A program made the position numbers and the translations under genes. Under the pieces are notes generated by a model that did no database searches, was not told the DNA's origin, and saw nothing but the letters and a program-made list of their open reading frames with translations. Below are positions 9,027 to 17,696 of a stretch of DNA of 64,000 nt, one piece after another (position 1 is the stretch's first letter; each line of letters begins with the position of its first letter). The stretch spans positions 3,348,001 to 3,412,000 of the forward strand of contig NZ_JAKNTK010000001.1 in NCBI RefSeq assembly GCF_022440805.1, read 5' to 3'. Source of the stretch: Holdemania massiliensis. Its GTDB lineage: Bacteria; Bacillota_I; Bacilli_A; Erysipelotrichales; Erysipelotrichaceae.

Positions 9027-9704
9027 TTAGTCGCAGAGCCTGCGGAAATTTTGGATACGCTCAGCATCCAGCTGATTCTTAGCCAGTCCGTCAATCCGCG
9101 CAGCGCTGGAAATATGTACGTCTTCGGCGCCGATCGTCTTTAAAATCTGAATGCTTTCCTGATTGATGCCGCCCGCAAACGTCGTCTTGATGCCTAAGGA
9201 AGCGGCATAGTTCATCATTTCCTGAACACGGTCAATTTCCTGCACTAAATCCACAGCCTGATAATTGCTTAAAACACGTTGGATCTGCGGATAACGGGCT
9301 AATGTCTGCAGTGCTGCTTTCTGATCTTTGGTCTGATCAAAGGCCTTGTGGAAAACAATCGGCGTATCACCGCAGGCCTCAACAAGCTGTTTCAGAACGG
9401 CTTCGTCAATCGTTTTCTCCGGTGTCAGACAGCCCAGCACGAAGTGATCAGCCAATCCCCGCTGATTTTGGATATCCGCAATCATCTCCGCTACGTCATT
9501 TTCGGAATAAACAAAGCCATGGGCATGCGGGCGGATCATGCAGTAGGCTGGGATTGGAGCATGATCATGAACCCCTTTGACCGAACCCCAGGTTGGCGTC
9601 AGCGCTCCTTCCGTAATGCCGCTGACCAGTTCCACGCGGTCGGCGCCGGCCTGCGCTGCCAGCAGCGTTTCGTCAAGGGTGGTGGTCACAATTTCTAGTC
9701 GCAT
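9027..9704 (-). CDS. cutC: CutC family protein
   Basis: A 225-residue TIM-barrel protein. The family signatures E-x-x-[AV] near the start followed by AGADRVELVSG, the MIRPHAHGFVYS segment, FHKAFDQ, and TTFAGGINQESI are all recognisable. CutC was linked to copper tolerance in E. coli but that role is disputed, and the reaction is not established. AGAGAGG precedes the ATG. Transcribed alone. Confidence 0.9.
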   Translation of the reverse strand: MRLEIVTTTLDETLLAAQAGADRVELVSGITEGALTPTWGSVKGVHDHAPIPAYCMIRPHAHGFVYSENDVAEMIADIQNQRGLADHFVLGCLTPEKTIDEAVLKQLVEACGDTPIVFHKAFDQTKDQKAALQTLARYPQIQRVLSNYQAVDLVQEIDRVQEMMNYAASLGIKTTFAGGINQESIQILKTIGAEDVHISSAARIDGLAKNQLDAERIQNFRRLCD

Positions 9705-9906
9705 TGTTGTACCTCTCTTTCTGCTTCTATTCTATCACTTTTTATTCGTTGTTAAATATATTTTTATGAATTTTTTATCCAATGTCATTCCCTTCTCGGC
9801 TTCTGATCATTCGCTAAACTCCTGCAGCCAGTTTGGATGCAGACGGCATAGACAGTCCCGGATTCATCGATTCTTGACAGTGCCATTATTTTCATCGATT
9901 TCAAGC

Positions 9907-9955
9907 TTGATCTCAGAATATAGATGTACTATCATATAAATAGATGTACCATCAT
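9907..9955 (+). promoter_or_regulatory. Promoter and tandem operator of the marR-ABC operon
   Basis: TTGATC (9907-9912), a 17-base spacer and TATCAT (9930-9935). A 16-base direct repeat, one mismatch between copies, lies at 9920-9935 and 9940-9955; the copies start exactly 20 bases apart and the first includes the -10. That geometry suggests an operator through which the MarR protein could shut off its own operon. Confidence 0.6.
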
Positions 9956-9989
9956 CCATAATCATCAAACCGTGAAGGAGGAATTACTC

Positions 9990-10463
9990 ATGAAGGATAA
10001 AACAGCGCGTCAGATCACCAAAATTGCCCGCGAGGTCAGCAAGTTTACGACCCGCACATTAAAGGCTGAAGGAATCGGGGCAGCCGAACTGGATTTCATC
10101 CATGTTGTGCGGAAGAATCCGGGAATTACTCAAGCCGGCGTCCGCAGTGTGCTGGGCATTGACAAAGGAGCCTGTGCACGCCGGGCTGCCAATCTGGAAC
10201 AGAAAGGCTATCTCATCCGAACCCCCAGTCCTCAAGACAAACGGGCTCAGTGCTTAACGGCAACGCCAAAAGCCGATCAGCTGAAGCAATCCAAGGCGGC
10301 CATTGAAGCTGAGGTTTATGCGTGGCTGCTGGAAGAATTCAATGAGCATGAAGCTGACTTGTTCGCCGCCCTGCTCAACCGGCTTTATCTTCACAGCAAG
10401 GCTGAAAGTCAAGCTAATTTTGCGCATCTGTCCGAGCGGCTAAGGCAGAAGCAGGGGCAATAA
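9990..10463 (+). CDS. MarR family transcriptional regulator
   Basis: A 157-residue winged-helix repressor: N-terminal dimerisation helix, LDFIHVVRKNPGITQAGVRS, the recognition helix in DKGACARRAANLEQKGYL, and the wing with SPQDKRAQCLTAT. MarR proteins usually release DNA when they bind a small phenolic or toxic ligand. Start chosen at 9990 because GAAGGAGG is nine bases upstream; the longer frame from 9924 would begin inside the promoter. Only three bases separate it from the ABC exporter, so it likely controls export. Confidence 0.9.
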   Translation: MKDKTARQITKIAREVSKFTTRTLKAEGIGAAELDFIHVVRKNPGITQAGVRSVLGIDKGACARRAANLEQKGYLIRTPSPQDKRAQCLTATPKADQLKQSKAAIEAEVYAWLLEEFNEHEADLFAALLNRLYLHSKAESQANFAHLSERLRQKQGQ

Positions 10464-10466
10464 CGG

Positions 10467-12227
10467 ATGTTCCGCGCTTCCAAGGTGAACCGCCGGCCGG
10501 ATCGGCTGAGCACTTATTTCTTATCCAACTCCGCCGTGTTGGCAGGGATCGCCCTGTCCGGTATTCTTTACAACGTCGGCTTAACGGCCGGACCGTTTTT
10601 TGAGGGTCAGCTGGCTCAATGTCTGATCGCCGTTATGGCCAAGGAGAAGACCGTCGGGGATATGGTCAATCTGGCAGGCTTGTATTTAGCCGTAATCCTG
10701 CTTGTCCAAGGCTCCCGCTGCCTCAAGCGCTTTTGGGTTCGCCGGCTCGCCAACAACACCGCCCGTTCGATGCGCCGGGTGCTGTACCGCAATCTAGTTT
10801 ATCAAAATCCGGCCGTTCTTGGCCTTGATGAAGCCGGAAGTCTAATGACCAAAGCGATCGGCGATGTCGACGCCTGTGCGGAGGGCATCCGCAAATTCAC
10901 AACGGAAATCTTTGACACCGGGGTTGTCATGATCGCCTACTTAGGCATGTTATGGTATTACGATGCCCGGCTGACGCTGTTGGCCTGTCTTTTCACACCG
11001 CTGGCTTATCTTCTGGCTCAGCGGCTGAAAAGACCGATCACCCGCAGCAGCGCCGCTTACAAAAACAGTGTCAGCCGGCTCAACGGCATGGCCCTTGACC
11101 GAGTGACCAACGCTCTGACCTACCGCGTATTCGGCTGCGAAGCCCAGCGTGATGAAGCCTACACCAGTCAGTTGGCGCAAGTGGAGAAAAATGCCGTGGT
11201 TTCCAGCGCTTGGGAAAACGCGATGCAGCCGCTGTACAACGTCATCGCCATGACCGGCGTGCTGTTTGTGCTGATCCGCGGCGCGCAGAATGTTCTGGGT
11301 CAGGGTTGGGCTGTCTGGGATATCGCAGCGTTCACAACGTATCTGGCCTGTTTTTCACGGCTGGCGTTAAAAAGCTCGCATGCGGCCAAGCTGTTCAATG
11401 CCGTTCAGAAAGCCCGCGTTTCCTGGCAGCGGATTCAGCTGCAGCTGCAGCCGGTTTCTGTCCCGGAAGCGCAGCTCGACGCGTTTACCGCTCCAGCTTC
11501 ACTGAGCGTGGAAAAGCTCAGCTTTGCCTATCCTCACCAACCACCGCTTTTTTCCAATGTTTCTTTCAAAGCCCAAGCAGGAGAAATCATCGGCATTACC
11601 GGGCCGCTGGCCTGCGGAAAGTCCACTTTCGGCCGGTTATTTTTAGGCGAGCAGGACTATACCGGTCGCATCTTCATCAACGGACTGGATCTCGCAGAAC
11701 AAAACAACGCTCAGCTCAGTCAGCTTGTCGCTTATGCCGGGCATGATCCGCAGCTGCTCAGCGATACGATTGCGGAAAATATTACCCTGGGTGAAGCGTT
11801 TGACTGCCAGCCCTGGTTAACCGCCGTCGCTTTATCCGAAGAAGTCAACGCTCTGCCGCAGGGAGTCCAGACATTCATCGGCGCACAAGGCTCACGTCTT
11901 TCCGGGGGTCAGCAGGCGCGCTTAGCTTTGGCCCGCACGCTGGCCCGATCCCGGCCGCTGATCATTCTTGATGATCCGTTTTCAGCCGTGGATCCTGCCA
12001 CAGAAGCAGAAATTCTGCAGCAGCTGCGGATGCTAGCCCAGGATCGTATTGTCTTTCTGATCTCCCACCGGCTGACGCATTTTCCAGACTTCGATCAAAT
12101 TCTCTGGCTAAGTCAGGAGAAGGTACAGGTATCCAGCCATGAAGCGATGCTGAAGACCAATTCAGCCTACGCCCAGCTATTTGAAAAACAACAGCGAAAG
12201 GAGGAGAAGACTAATGAATCCCACTGA
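10467..12227 (+). CDS. ABC exporter half-transporter (subunit with degenerate Walker B)
   Basis: A 586-residue permease-ATPase. Six membrane helices fill about 1-310, followed by an ATPase domain with Walker A (GPLACGKST), a full LSGGQ signature and the H-loop ISHRL. The Walker B ends LDDP, with Asp instead of the catalytic Glu. Together with the next gene this makes the asymmetric pair typical of heterodimeric multidrug or peptide exporters. It follows the marR gene by three bases and overlaps the next gene by 14 bases. Substrate unknown. Confidence 0.9.
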   Translation: MFRASKVNRRPDRLSTYFLSNSAVLAGIALSGILYNVGLTAGPFFEGQLAQCLIAVMAKEKTVGDMVNLAGLYLAVILLVQGSRCLKRFWVRRLANNTARSMRRVLYRNLVYQNPAVLGLDEAGSLMTKAIGDVDACAEGIRKFTTEIFDTGVVMIAYLGMLWYYDARLTLLACLFTPLAYLLAQRLKRPITRSSAAYKNSVSRLNGMALDRVTNALTYRVFGCEAQRDEAYTSQLAQVEKNAVVSSAWENAMQPLYNVIAMTGVLFVLIRGAQNVLGQGWAVWDIAAFTTYLACFSRLALKSSHAAKLFNAVQKARVSWQRIQLQLQPVSVPEAQLDAFTAPASLSVEKLSFAYPHQPPLFSNVSFKAQAGEIIGITGPLACGKSTFGRLFLGEQDYTGRIFINGLDLAEQNNAQLSQLVAYAGHDPQLLSDTIAENITLGEAFDCQPWLTAVALSEEVNALPQGVQTFIGAQGSRLSGGQQARLALARTLARSRPLIILDDPFSAVDPATEAEILQQLRMLAQDRIVFLISHRLTHFPDFDQILWLSQEKVQVSSHEAMLKTNSAYAQLFEKQQRKEEKTNESH

Positions 12228-13869
12228 ACTGAAACTTCATCTGCGCCGCAGTGTTGTCACGGTCCTGCGCCGAAACTGGCTGCTTGTTTTGATGTTGGCG
12301 GGCGTGATCTTGGCGGGAACCGCAGTTGCTTTGGTTCCGCCGCTGGTGCTGGAGCGCGTCATCAACCAATTGACTACCGGTCAGGCAGTTCTATTCTCTC
12401 TGGCTTTCGCGTACTTCATCTTTCTCGCTTTGGCAGGCATATTGGAATCGCTGCAGACCGTGCTGATCACCCTGATCGGTCAGAAGATCACCCGACAGGT
12501 TCGCCAGGATCTCTGCGCCAAAATCCAGCTTCTGCCAGCTTCCTACTTTACCCAACAGCAAGCCGGCAAGACGGTTTCCCTGTTTGTCAACGACGTTGAG
12601 GCCCTCAGTGCGCTGTTTGACAACGGCGTTCTCAGCATGGCTGCCGACGCTTTAAAAATGATCGGCATCGGTGCGATGATCTTTACCCGCAGCCTTGGCC
12701 TGGGATTTCTGCTTTTGGCGATCACGCCGCTGTTATTTGCCTTAACCCGGCATTTTCAAAAACGCATGCTTAAAGCACAACAGACGCACCGCTCCGCAAT
12801 CGCCCAGGTCAACAACGCAGTTCCGGAGACCCTGCGCTGTCTGCGGATGATCCGGACGTTCAACAAACAGAATTATATGGAAGAGCGCTATGACAAGCAC
12901 TTGCAGACAAGCTATCAGAGTCTGGAAAAGGCCAACTTTTATGATTCCGTGTATTCGCCGATCATCGTTTTCAGCAGCAGTGCTGTGATCGCTGTGATGA
13001 TGGTGCTGGCCTCGCTTTCCGGAAATATGCAGCAGCTGTTCGGGATGTCGGTCGGCTCCGCCGTGGCCGTCATTGCTTATGTCGGCAAGATCTTTACCCC
13101 GCTGGAAAACATCGGCATGGAAATCGAGAATATTCAGTCCGCCGTCGCGGGCATAGAACGAATCGAAAGCTTCTTCCAGCAGCCTGAGCGGATCCTGCCA
13201 ACACAACAGCTGGATCTATCTGCCGCTAATCTGACTCAGCCGGTCTTGTCGCTCAGTCACGTCACCTTTGGCTATCAGCCCGAAGAACCAGTTCTGAAAG
13301 ATCTTTCGTTCTGCATCAACAGCGGTGAAACCGTCACACTGATCGGCCGCACCGGAGCTGGAAAAAGTACGATCTTCAGACTTATTCTGGGCCTGTATGC
13401 ACCCCAGCAAGGCACGATTGAGATTGCTGGGCAGCCAGCCGATCAGCTCAGCGACAGTCAGAAGCGTCGTTTATTCGGCTATGTAGAACAAACGCTGCAT
13501 CCTGCCGACGGTACGGTCGGCGATCAGATTTCCCTGTTTGATGCAGCCATAACGGATCAGCAGATCATCGAAGCTGCGGAGCTTGTCGGTCTGGCAAGCG
13601 TCATTGAAAAGCTGCCGCAGAGATATGCTACCCCTTGGAATCCAGCCCTCTTTTCGCAAGGGCAGATTCAGCTTCTGGCGATTGCCCGCGCGATTGCGGC
13701 CAACCCGCGGATTCTGCTTCTGGATGAAATCACAGCCAACTTAGACAGCGGCACAGAAGCCCTGGTGATGGAAGCCCTGCAAAAAGCTTCGGCGAACCGC
13801 ACCGTTCTTTCCATCTCCCATCGGCTTTATCAGCAAAGCAAAACCGGCCGTTTGATCACGATTGGATGA
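12214..13869 (+). CDS. ABC exporter half-transporter (subunit with degenerate signature)
   Basis: A 551-residue partner of the preceding gene: six membrane helices, then Walker A (GRTGAGKST), Walker B with the catalytic Glu (LLLDEIT) and H-loop ISHRL, but the signature reads FSQGQ instead of LSGGQ. Its intact Walker motifs pair with the intact signature of the partner to give one working ATP site; the other site is degenerate. Start at ATG 12214 is set by AAAGGAGGAG upstream; a TTG at 12181 lies within the upstream gene. Confidence 0.9.
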   Translation: MNPTELKLHLRRSVVTVLRRNWLLVLMLAGVILAGTAVALVPPLVLERVINQLTTGQAVLFSLAFAYFIFLALAGILESLQTVLITLIGQKITRQVRQDLCAKIQLLPASYFTQQQAGKTVSLFVNDVEALSALFDNGVLSMAADALKMIGIGAMIFTRSLGLGFLLLAITPLLFALTRHFQKRMLKAQQTHRSAIAQVNNAVPETLRCLRMIRTFNKQNYMEERYDKHLQTSYQSLEKANFYDSVYSPIIVFSSSAVIAVMMVLASLSGNMQQLFGMSVGSAVAVIAYVGKIFTPLENIGMEIENIQSAVAGIERIESFFQQPERILPTQQLDLSAANLTQPVLSLSHVTFGYQPEEPVLKDLSFCINSGETVTLIGRTGAGKSTIFRLILGLYAPQQGTIEIAGQPADQLSDSQKRRLFGYVEQTLHPADGTVGDQISLFDAAITDQQIIEAAELVGLASVIEKLPQRYATPWNPALFSQGQIQLLAIARAIAANPRILLLDEITANLDSGTEALVMEALQKASANRTVLSISHRLYQQSKTGRLITIG

Positions 13870-13877
13870 TAAGAAAA

Positions 13878-13899
13878 GGATCAGGGGCAAGCCTGATCC
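13878..13899 (+). terminator. Hairpin after the ABC exporter operon
   Basis: Perfect arms GGATCAGG and CCTGATCC, eight bases after the stop codon; the T-run is poor, so it may act as a weak terminator or mRNA 3' stabiliser. Confidence 0.45.
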
Positions 13900-13971
13900 G
13901 ATCCACTTCTATACCTGATATAAAAATCTGAGCAGCAATATTTCCACAGTTCTGTTTTCAAATACCGAATA

Positions 13972-14024
13972 ACACGTTTTCGAGGTTTTCTACCCTGCTG
14001 ATATTACACATTTTCGAGGTTTTC
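13972..14024. repeat. Direct repeat pair with core TTTTCGAGGTTTTC
   Basis: Two 19-base copies, one mismatch (ACAC-G/A-TTTTCGAGGTTTTC), at 13972-13990 and 14006-14024, 34 bases apart in the gap after the exporter operon. Purpose unknown. Confidence 0.6.
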
Positions 14025-14096
14025 GGGATTCTCTGATCTCTCGTCAAGCCTTTCTGCCCCTCAAAAGTTCCTTAACTTACAGATTCAACTATAACC

Positions 14097-14150
14097 CAAA
14101 AGCCAGGTTGAAGAAATTTTCTCATTCAATCTGGCTTTGATTTTTCCTCT
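14097..14150. terminator. Probable bidirectional terminator between convergent genes
   Basis: Arms AAGCCAG-x-TTGAA and TTCAA-x-CTGGCTT surround an A/T-rich loop; plus-strand exit runs into GATTTTTCC. It lies just before the stop of the minus-strand gene at 14164. Confidence 0.55.
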
Positions 14151-14163
14151 TTTGATCTTAGAC

Positions 14164-14508
14164 TTATTCCTTCGTCTCTTGATCCTGTCCGTCGATCGGG
14201 ATTAAGTAATTGAGCAGATTTTCCGGAAAAATATGTTTTATATAGAAATCAAGCAGCGGGCCAACCAGCAGGATTAAAAGAAAACTGATCAGGATGACAA
14301 GAATCCGATTGTGATTTAAGGGAGAATGGATCACATTGGCGATTACGAAGGAAATCACGAAAATGATTATAAGACCGACATAAGTCCTTTTCCTTAACAG
14401 CTTTTTTAGCTCGTCATTCGCCTTATACACTTTGCCCTGATAGAGAATCGTGCTGTTCACTCCCATCTTTTTCACTCGATTATCAAGTTCTTTCTGATCC
14501 GCATTCAT
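14164..14508 (-). CDS. Small two-TM membrane protein of unknown function
   Basis: A 114-residue protein: a charged N-terminal half (about 1-42) with an NSTILYQGKVYKAN segment, then two hydrophobic segments (about 43-62 and 68-90) joined by a short polar loop, and a charged tail ending in QDQETKE. I recognise no family. Start placed at 14508 because AAGAGGA lies upstream; a longer frame begins at 14550. It stands alone. Confidence 0.6.
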   Translation of the reverse strand: MNADQKELDNRVKKMGVNSTILYQGKVYKANDELKKLLRKRTYVGLIIIFVISFVIANVIHSPLNHNRILVILISFLLILLVGPLLDFYIKHIFPENLLNYLIPIDGQDQETKE

Positions 14509-14587
14509 GTTGATTCCTCTTGCTTTACTCAATTCAATTATAGCGTTCATTGCAGCGAATGGAAATAATTGAAAAGAAATGATAGAA

Positions 14588-14655
14588 AAGAAAAATGAAT
14601 CCGACGTGAGTTTGCGCAGCGAATGGCCGCGGTCTTCCTGTCCGATTCATCAACA
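14588..14655 (-). terminator. Putative terminator of the iron-complex ABC operon
   Basis: On the minus strand GAATCGGAC pairs with GTCGGATTC (one mismatch) around a long loop and is followed by ATTTTTCTTTTC, just after the stop codon at 14674. Confidence 0.4.
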
Positions 14656-14673
14656 GATTTCTTTATCCTTTTC

Positions 14674-15450
14674 TTATTTTGTCTGATCAAGCGGTACAAA
14701 GAGGATGTATTCGGCACCCTTTTCGTCACGCACCGTTTTGGGACATACCCCGAAGATCGACTGCGGGATGCGGCTGGACAAAAAAGCTGAAGCTGATCCA
14801 GTGAAAACCATTTCGCCCTGATCCATAACACACACCTGATCGGCCAGCTCTAGGGCATCGGCCAGCTCATGCAGGATCAGAACTACCGTTTTCCCCGCGG
14901 CTTTCATCTGTCTGAGCAGCGCATAAACCACTTGCCGGTATTCCATGTCCAAACTCGCTGTCGGCTCGTCCAGCAGCACAACCGGCGTATCCTGCGCCAA
15001 CAAAAGGGAGAAATAAGCCAGCTGACGTTCACCACCTGAACAATGGCACACCAGATCTTCCGCATGCCCAGCAATGGCCGCCTGTTTCAGCGCGGAATCA
15101 ACCCGCTGCGCATCTGCTTCACTCAGTCGTCCACTCATGCCTAAATACGGTTGGCGGCCAAAAGCCGTCAGCGTACGCACCGTAATCGGCGGACGCGGCA
15201 GAACCTGCGGCATCAGCGCAATTCTCTGGGCACGGGTTTTGGCGTCCAGTTTACGCAGGGACTGACCTTCGATCAGAATCTCACCGCTCCAGCGTGTCTG
15301 CGTTTGTGCCAGACAGCGCATCAGAGAAGTCTTGCCGCTGCCGTTGCGGCCGAGAAGCACGGTGATCTGACCTGGCTCAGCCTTAAAATCAACATTCCTT
15401 AAAATGGACTTTGCGCCTAAGCGCAGACTGACTTTGCGCGCCTCAAGCAT
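14674..15450 (-). CDS. Iron-complex (FecE-type) ABC transporter ATP-binding protein
   Basis: A 258-residue ATPase with Walker A (GRNGSGKT), Q-loop region (MPQVLP), signature CSGGERQLAYF (the C-S-G-G-E form common in FecE/BtuD), Walker B VVLLDEPT and H-loop LHELAD. It powers import through the adjacent FecCD-type permease; its start overlaps the permease gene by eight bases. Such systems carry siderophores, haem or corrinoids; the cargo cannot be read from sequence. Confidence 0.9.
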   Translation of the reverse strand: MLEARKVSLRLGAKSILRNVDFKAEPGQITVLLGRNGSGKTSLMRCLAQTQTRWSGEILIEGQSLRKLDAKTRAQRIALMPQVLPRPPITVRTLTAFGRQPYLGMSGRLSEADAQRVDSALKQAAIAGHAEDLVCHCSGGERQLAYFSLLLAQDTPVVLLDEPTASLDMEYRQVVYALLRQMKAAGKTVVLILHELADALELADQVCVMDQGEMVFTGSASAFLSSRIPQSIFGVCPKTVRDEKGAEYILFVPLDQTK

Positions 15451-16438
15451 ATCGGCCTCGCCGCTGATACAGAATCAGCAGGAAAAACGGAGCTCCCAGC
15501 ATCGCCAGGAAAATTCCCGCCGGCAGCTCAGCCGGGGAAAACAGGGTGCGTCCAGCCAGGTCGGACAGCACGACTAAATTGGCGCCGGTCAAAGCAGAGA
15601 CCGGAACTAAAATCCGAAGATCATGACCGACCAGCCGGCGCGCCAGATGCGGAACGATCAGACCAACAAACCCTAACAGCCCCGCATAGGTCACCACGGC
15701 CGCACACAGCGCGCTGGCTAAGATTAAAGAAATCAGCCGCAGGGTCTTGACCCGAACTCCCAGAGAAGCGGCAATTTCGTCACCCAGGCAAAGCAAATTC
15801 AGCTGGGGCGCTAAGATCCAGGCCGCTGCCACACCGCCCAGAATGATCAGCGACGGCAGCGTCAGATCCGCCGGCTTTACCCCGGAGAAGCCGCCAACCG
15901 AAAACGCCGAATAGGAAGCCAGCGCGTCCGGAAACAGCTGCGACAAAAAGGAGATGCCGGCACTGAACAGCGAACTGACAGCCACCCCCGCCAACAGCAC
16001 CGTAGAACGGGACTGATGTCCGCCCGCACTGACCGAAATTCCCAGCACCAGCAAAGTTGTCGCCAGCGCCCCGGCAAACGCCGCCAGCGGCAGTCCCGCA
16101 AAGGCCATCGGAAACAGGCAGAGCATGACCATGACCGCCAGCCCCGCTCCCGAATTGACGCCGATGATGTTGGGCGAACACAGATCATTGCCAGTCGCAC
16201 TTTGTAAAAGCAGACCCGATACCGCCAACCCGCATCCTGCCAGCATCGCCCCAACGACCCGCGGCAAGCGCAGCTGCAGCACGATCAGCCGGATCATCGG
16301 ATCGCCGCCAGATCCCAACGCTGCTCGAACTTCTTCAAAAGAAAACCGGGCGCTGCCCAAGATCAGACCGCAAAAGCCCAGACCGATCAAAAGCAGAAAG
16401 AGAAACGGCAGTAAAAACCGTTTCTGCATCAACTTCAT
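15443..16438 (-). CDS. Iron-complex (FecCD-type) ABC transporter permease
   Basis: A 331-residue integral membrane protein with about ten helices and the family motifs RLPRVVGAMLAGCGLAVSG near the start, NIIGVNSGAGLAV, and GFVGLIVPHLARRLVGHD with the EAA-like coupling region. It forms a homodimeric channel for the substrate delivered by the neighbouring lipoprotein. It overlaps both flanking genes by a few bases, so all three are one operon. Confidence 0.92.
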   Translation of the reverse strand: MKLMQKRFLLPFLFLLLIGLGFCGLILGSARFSFEEVRAALGSGGDPMIRLIVLQLRLPRVVGAMLAGCGLAVSGLLLQSATGNDLCSPNIIGVNSGAGLAVMVMLCLFPMAFAGLPLAAFAGALATTLLVLGISVSAGGHQSRSTVLLAGVAVSSLFSAGISFLSQLFPDALASYSAFSVGGFSGVKPADLTLPSLIILGGVAAAWILAPQLNLLCLGDEIAASLGVRVKTLRLISLILASALCAAVVTYAGLLGFVGLIVPHLARRLVGHDLRILVPVSALTGANLVVLSDLAGRTLFSPAELPAGIFLAMLGAPFFLLILYQRRGRYA

Positions 16439-17448
16439 GAAAAGCTTTCCGGATACAACAATCCGGCTAAAATGCGGTAAGCTTCCGCCCAGCGCTCATT
16501 TGGCTTGTAATGGAACAGATCCTTTTCCAGATAAGCACAGCGGCCGTTTTTCACCGCTTCCAGATCCCGCCAGCCGCTTTCCTGAAGCAGGCCGTCCATG
16601 TAAGCCCGCGCGGCTTCCTCATTGCCCTGCGGTACGATCAAAATCACATCCGGCTGATTCATCAGAACGCTTTCCAAGGAAAGGCCTTCGGATAAAGCTC
16701 CGGCTTCATCCGCGATGTTCACAGCACCCAGCTCCTCCAGCATCAGACCGACAAAATGATCCTTCGCCGTCTTGGCTTTGGTTGCGGAATAGCCTGAACC
16801 CGCGCGGACAAACAATACGGAGATCGGCTCCTGTCCAGTCCGGACCTCAGCCACCTGCGCCAGCACTTCATCCACCTGCTTTGCCACATCCTCACCATAG
16901 GTCTGGTAAGCCTGGAGATTACCGGTAATCTCAGTGAACAGCTTCAGCAAGGTCAGATAATCGGCAAAGCTTTCTTCTTTCAGAGCGGCACTGGGGATAC
17001 CGTAGCCGTTGAGTTGTTCGCAGATTTCAGCCTGCGCCCCCATATCCGCCGAAGCGATCACGAAGTCCGGCTGCTGAGCGATCAGCTGTTCCGCATCAAT
17101 CTTTAACCCCGCGCCATCATCCACAAGCGGCGTATCTGCCTCGGCAAAACCACGTTTGACACTGTCCCCGACGGTTACCGCAATCTCCCCTCCCGCTAAC
17201 TTCCACAGCTGGGCATAGGAAGAAAACAGAACGGCGGTTTGCTGCGGCGTCTGCGGCAGCGTGATTTCTCTGCCCATCGCATCGGTGAAGGTCAGCGGCT
17301 GTACCTCCTCGGTCTTGGGTGTCGATGAGGACTGCGGTTTGGGGGATGCACTGCAGCCGGCGGCACCGATCAATAAGATCAGGACAAGTCCCATTCTTGT
17401 CCAGGTTTTATGGTTCTTCCACATAAAAATGTCAGGTCTTTTGCGCAT
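16435..17448 (-). CDS. Iron-complex ABC transporter substrate-binding lipoprotein
   Basis: About 337 residues. An N-terminal signal peptide ends in lipobox LIGAAGC, so the mature protein is tethered to the outer face of the membrane. The rest is a class III (FecB/BtuF-like) periplasmic-binding fold with FTDAMGREITLPQTPQ at its start. Start set at 17448 because CAGGAGGAG is seven bases upstream; the frame extends 30 residues further without support. It leads the importer operon. Ligand (haem, siderophore, corrinoid) is undetermined, but the neighbouring siroheme-related genes favour iron. Confidence 0.88.
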   Translation of the reverse strand: MRKRPDIFMWKNHKTWTRMGLVLILLIGAAGCSASPKPQSSSTPKTEEVQPLTFTDAMGREITLPQTPQQTAVLFSSYAQLWKLAGGEIAVTVGDSVKRGFAEADTPLVDDGAGLKIDAEQLIAQQPDFVIASADMGAQAEICEQLNGYGIPSAALKEESFADYLTLLKLFTEITGNLQAYQTYGEDVAKQVDEVLAQVAEVRTGQEPISVLFVRAGSGYSATKAKTAKDHFVGLMLEELGAVNIADEAGALSEGLSLESVLMNQPDVILIVPQGNEEAARAYMDGLLQESGWRDLEAVKNGRCAYLEKDLFHYKPNERWAEAYRILAGLLYPESFS

Positions 17449-17659
17449 TCTTTTCTCCTCCTGTGTTTTCACTTCCGGATCCGATTGGGGTTCCGGGAAA
17501 TATCTGCGATCTTGGCGTAAAACAGGACGTCTGTACACTACGGTTTGGGCCGCAGCGAGTTCTGTCCTGATTACGATTCCAAAATGCTTTTAACTCACGA
17601 AGATTATTTTAAGGCCCTTGACCTGACATGCAGGATGGCAAATCTGTTTTCGTAAGTAC

Positions 17660-17679
17660 AACAGTCTGAAATGACTGTT
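17660..17679 (-). terminator. Hairpin after the CbiK-like gene
   Basis: Perfect inverted repeat AACAGTC/GACTGTT with a six-base loop, 18 bases past the stop codon. It lacks a T-run and could instead be a regulatory site before the importer operon. Confidence 0.35.
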
Positions 17680-17696
17680 TCCTGATTGATGATTAA

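Noticed and set aside
17449..17690. Possible cobalamin riboswitch before the iron-complex importer operon, suggested by the CbiK-like neighbour
   Set aside because: The conserved box (GCCACTG-type) and core segments of the cobalamin aptamer are not present in the right order on either strand.
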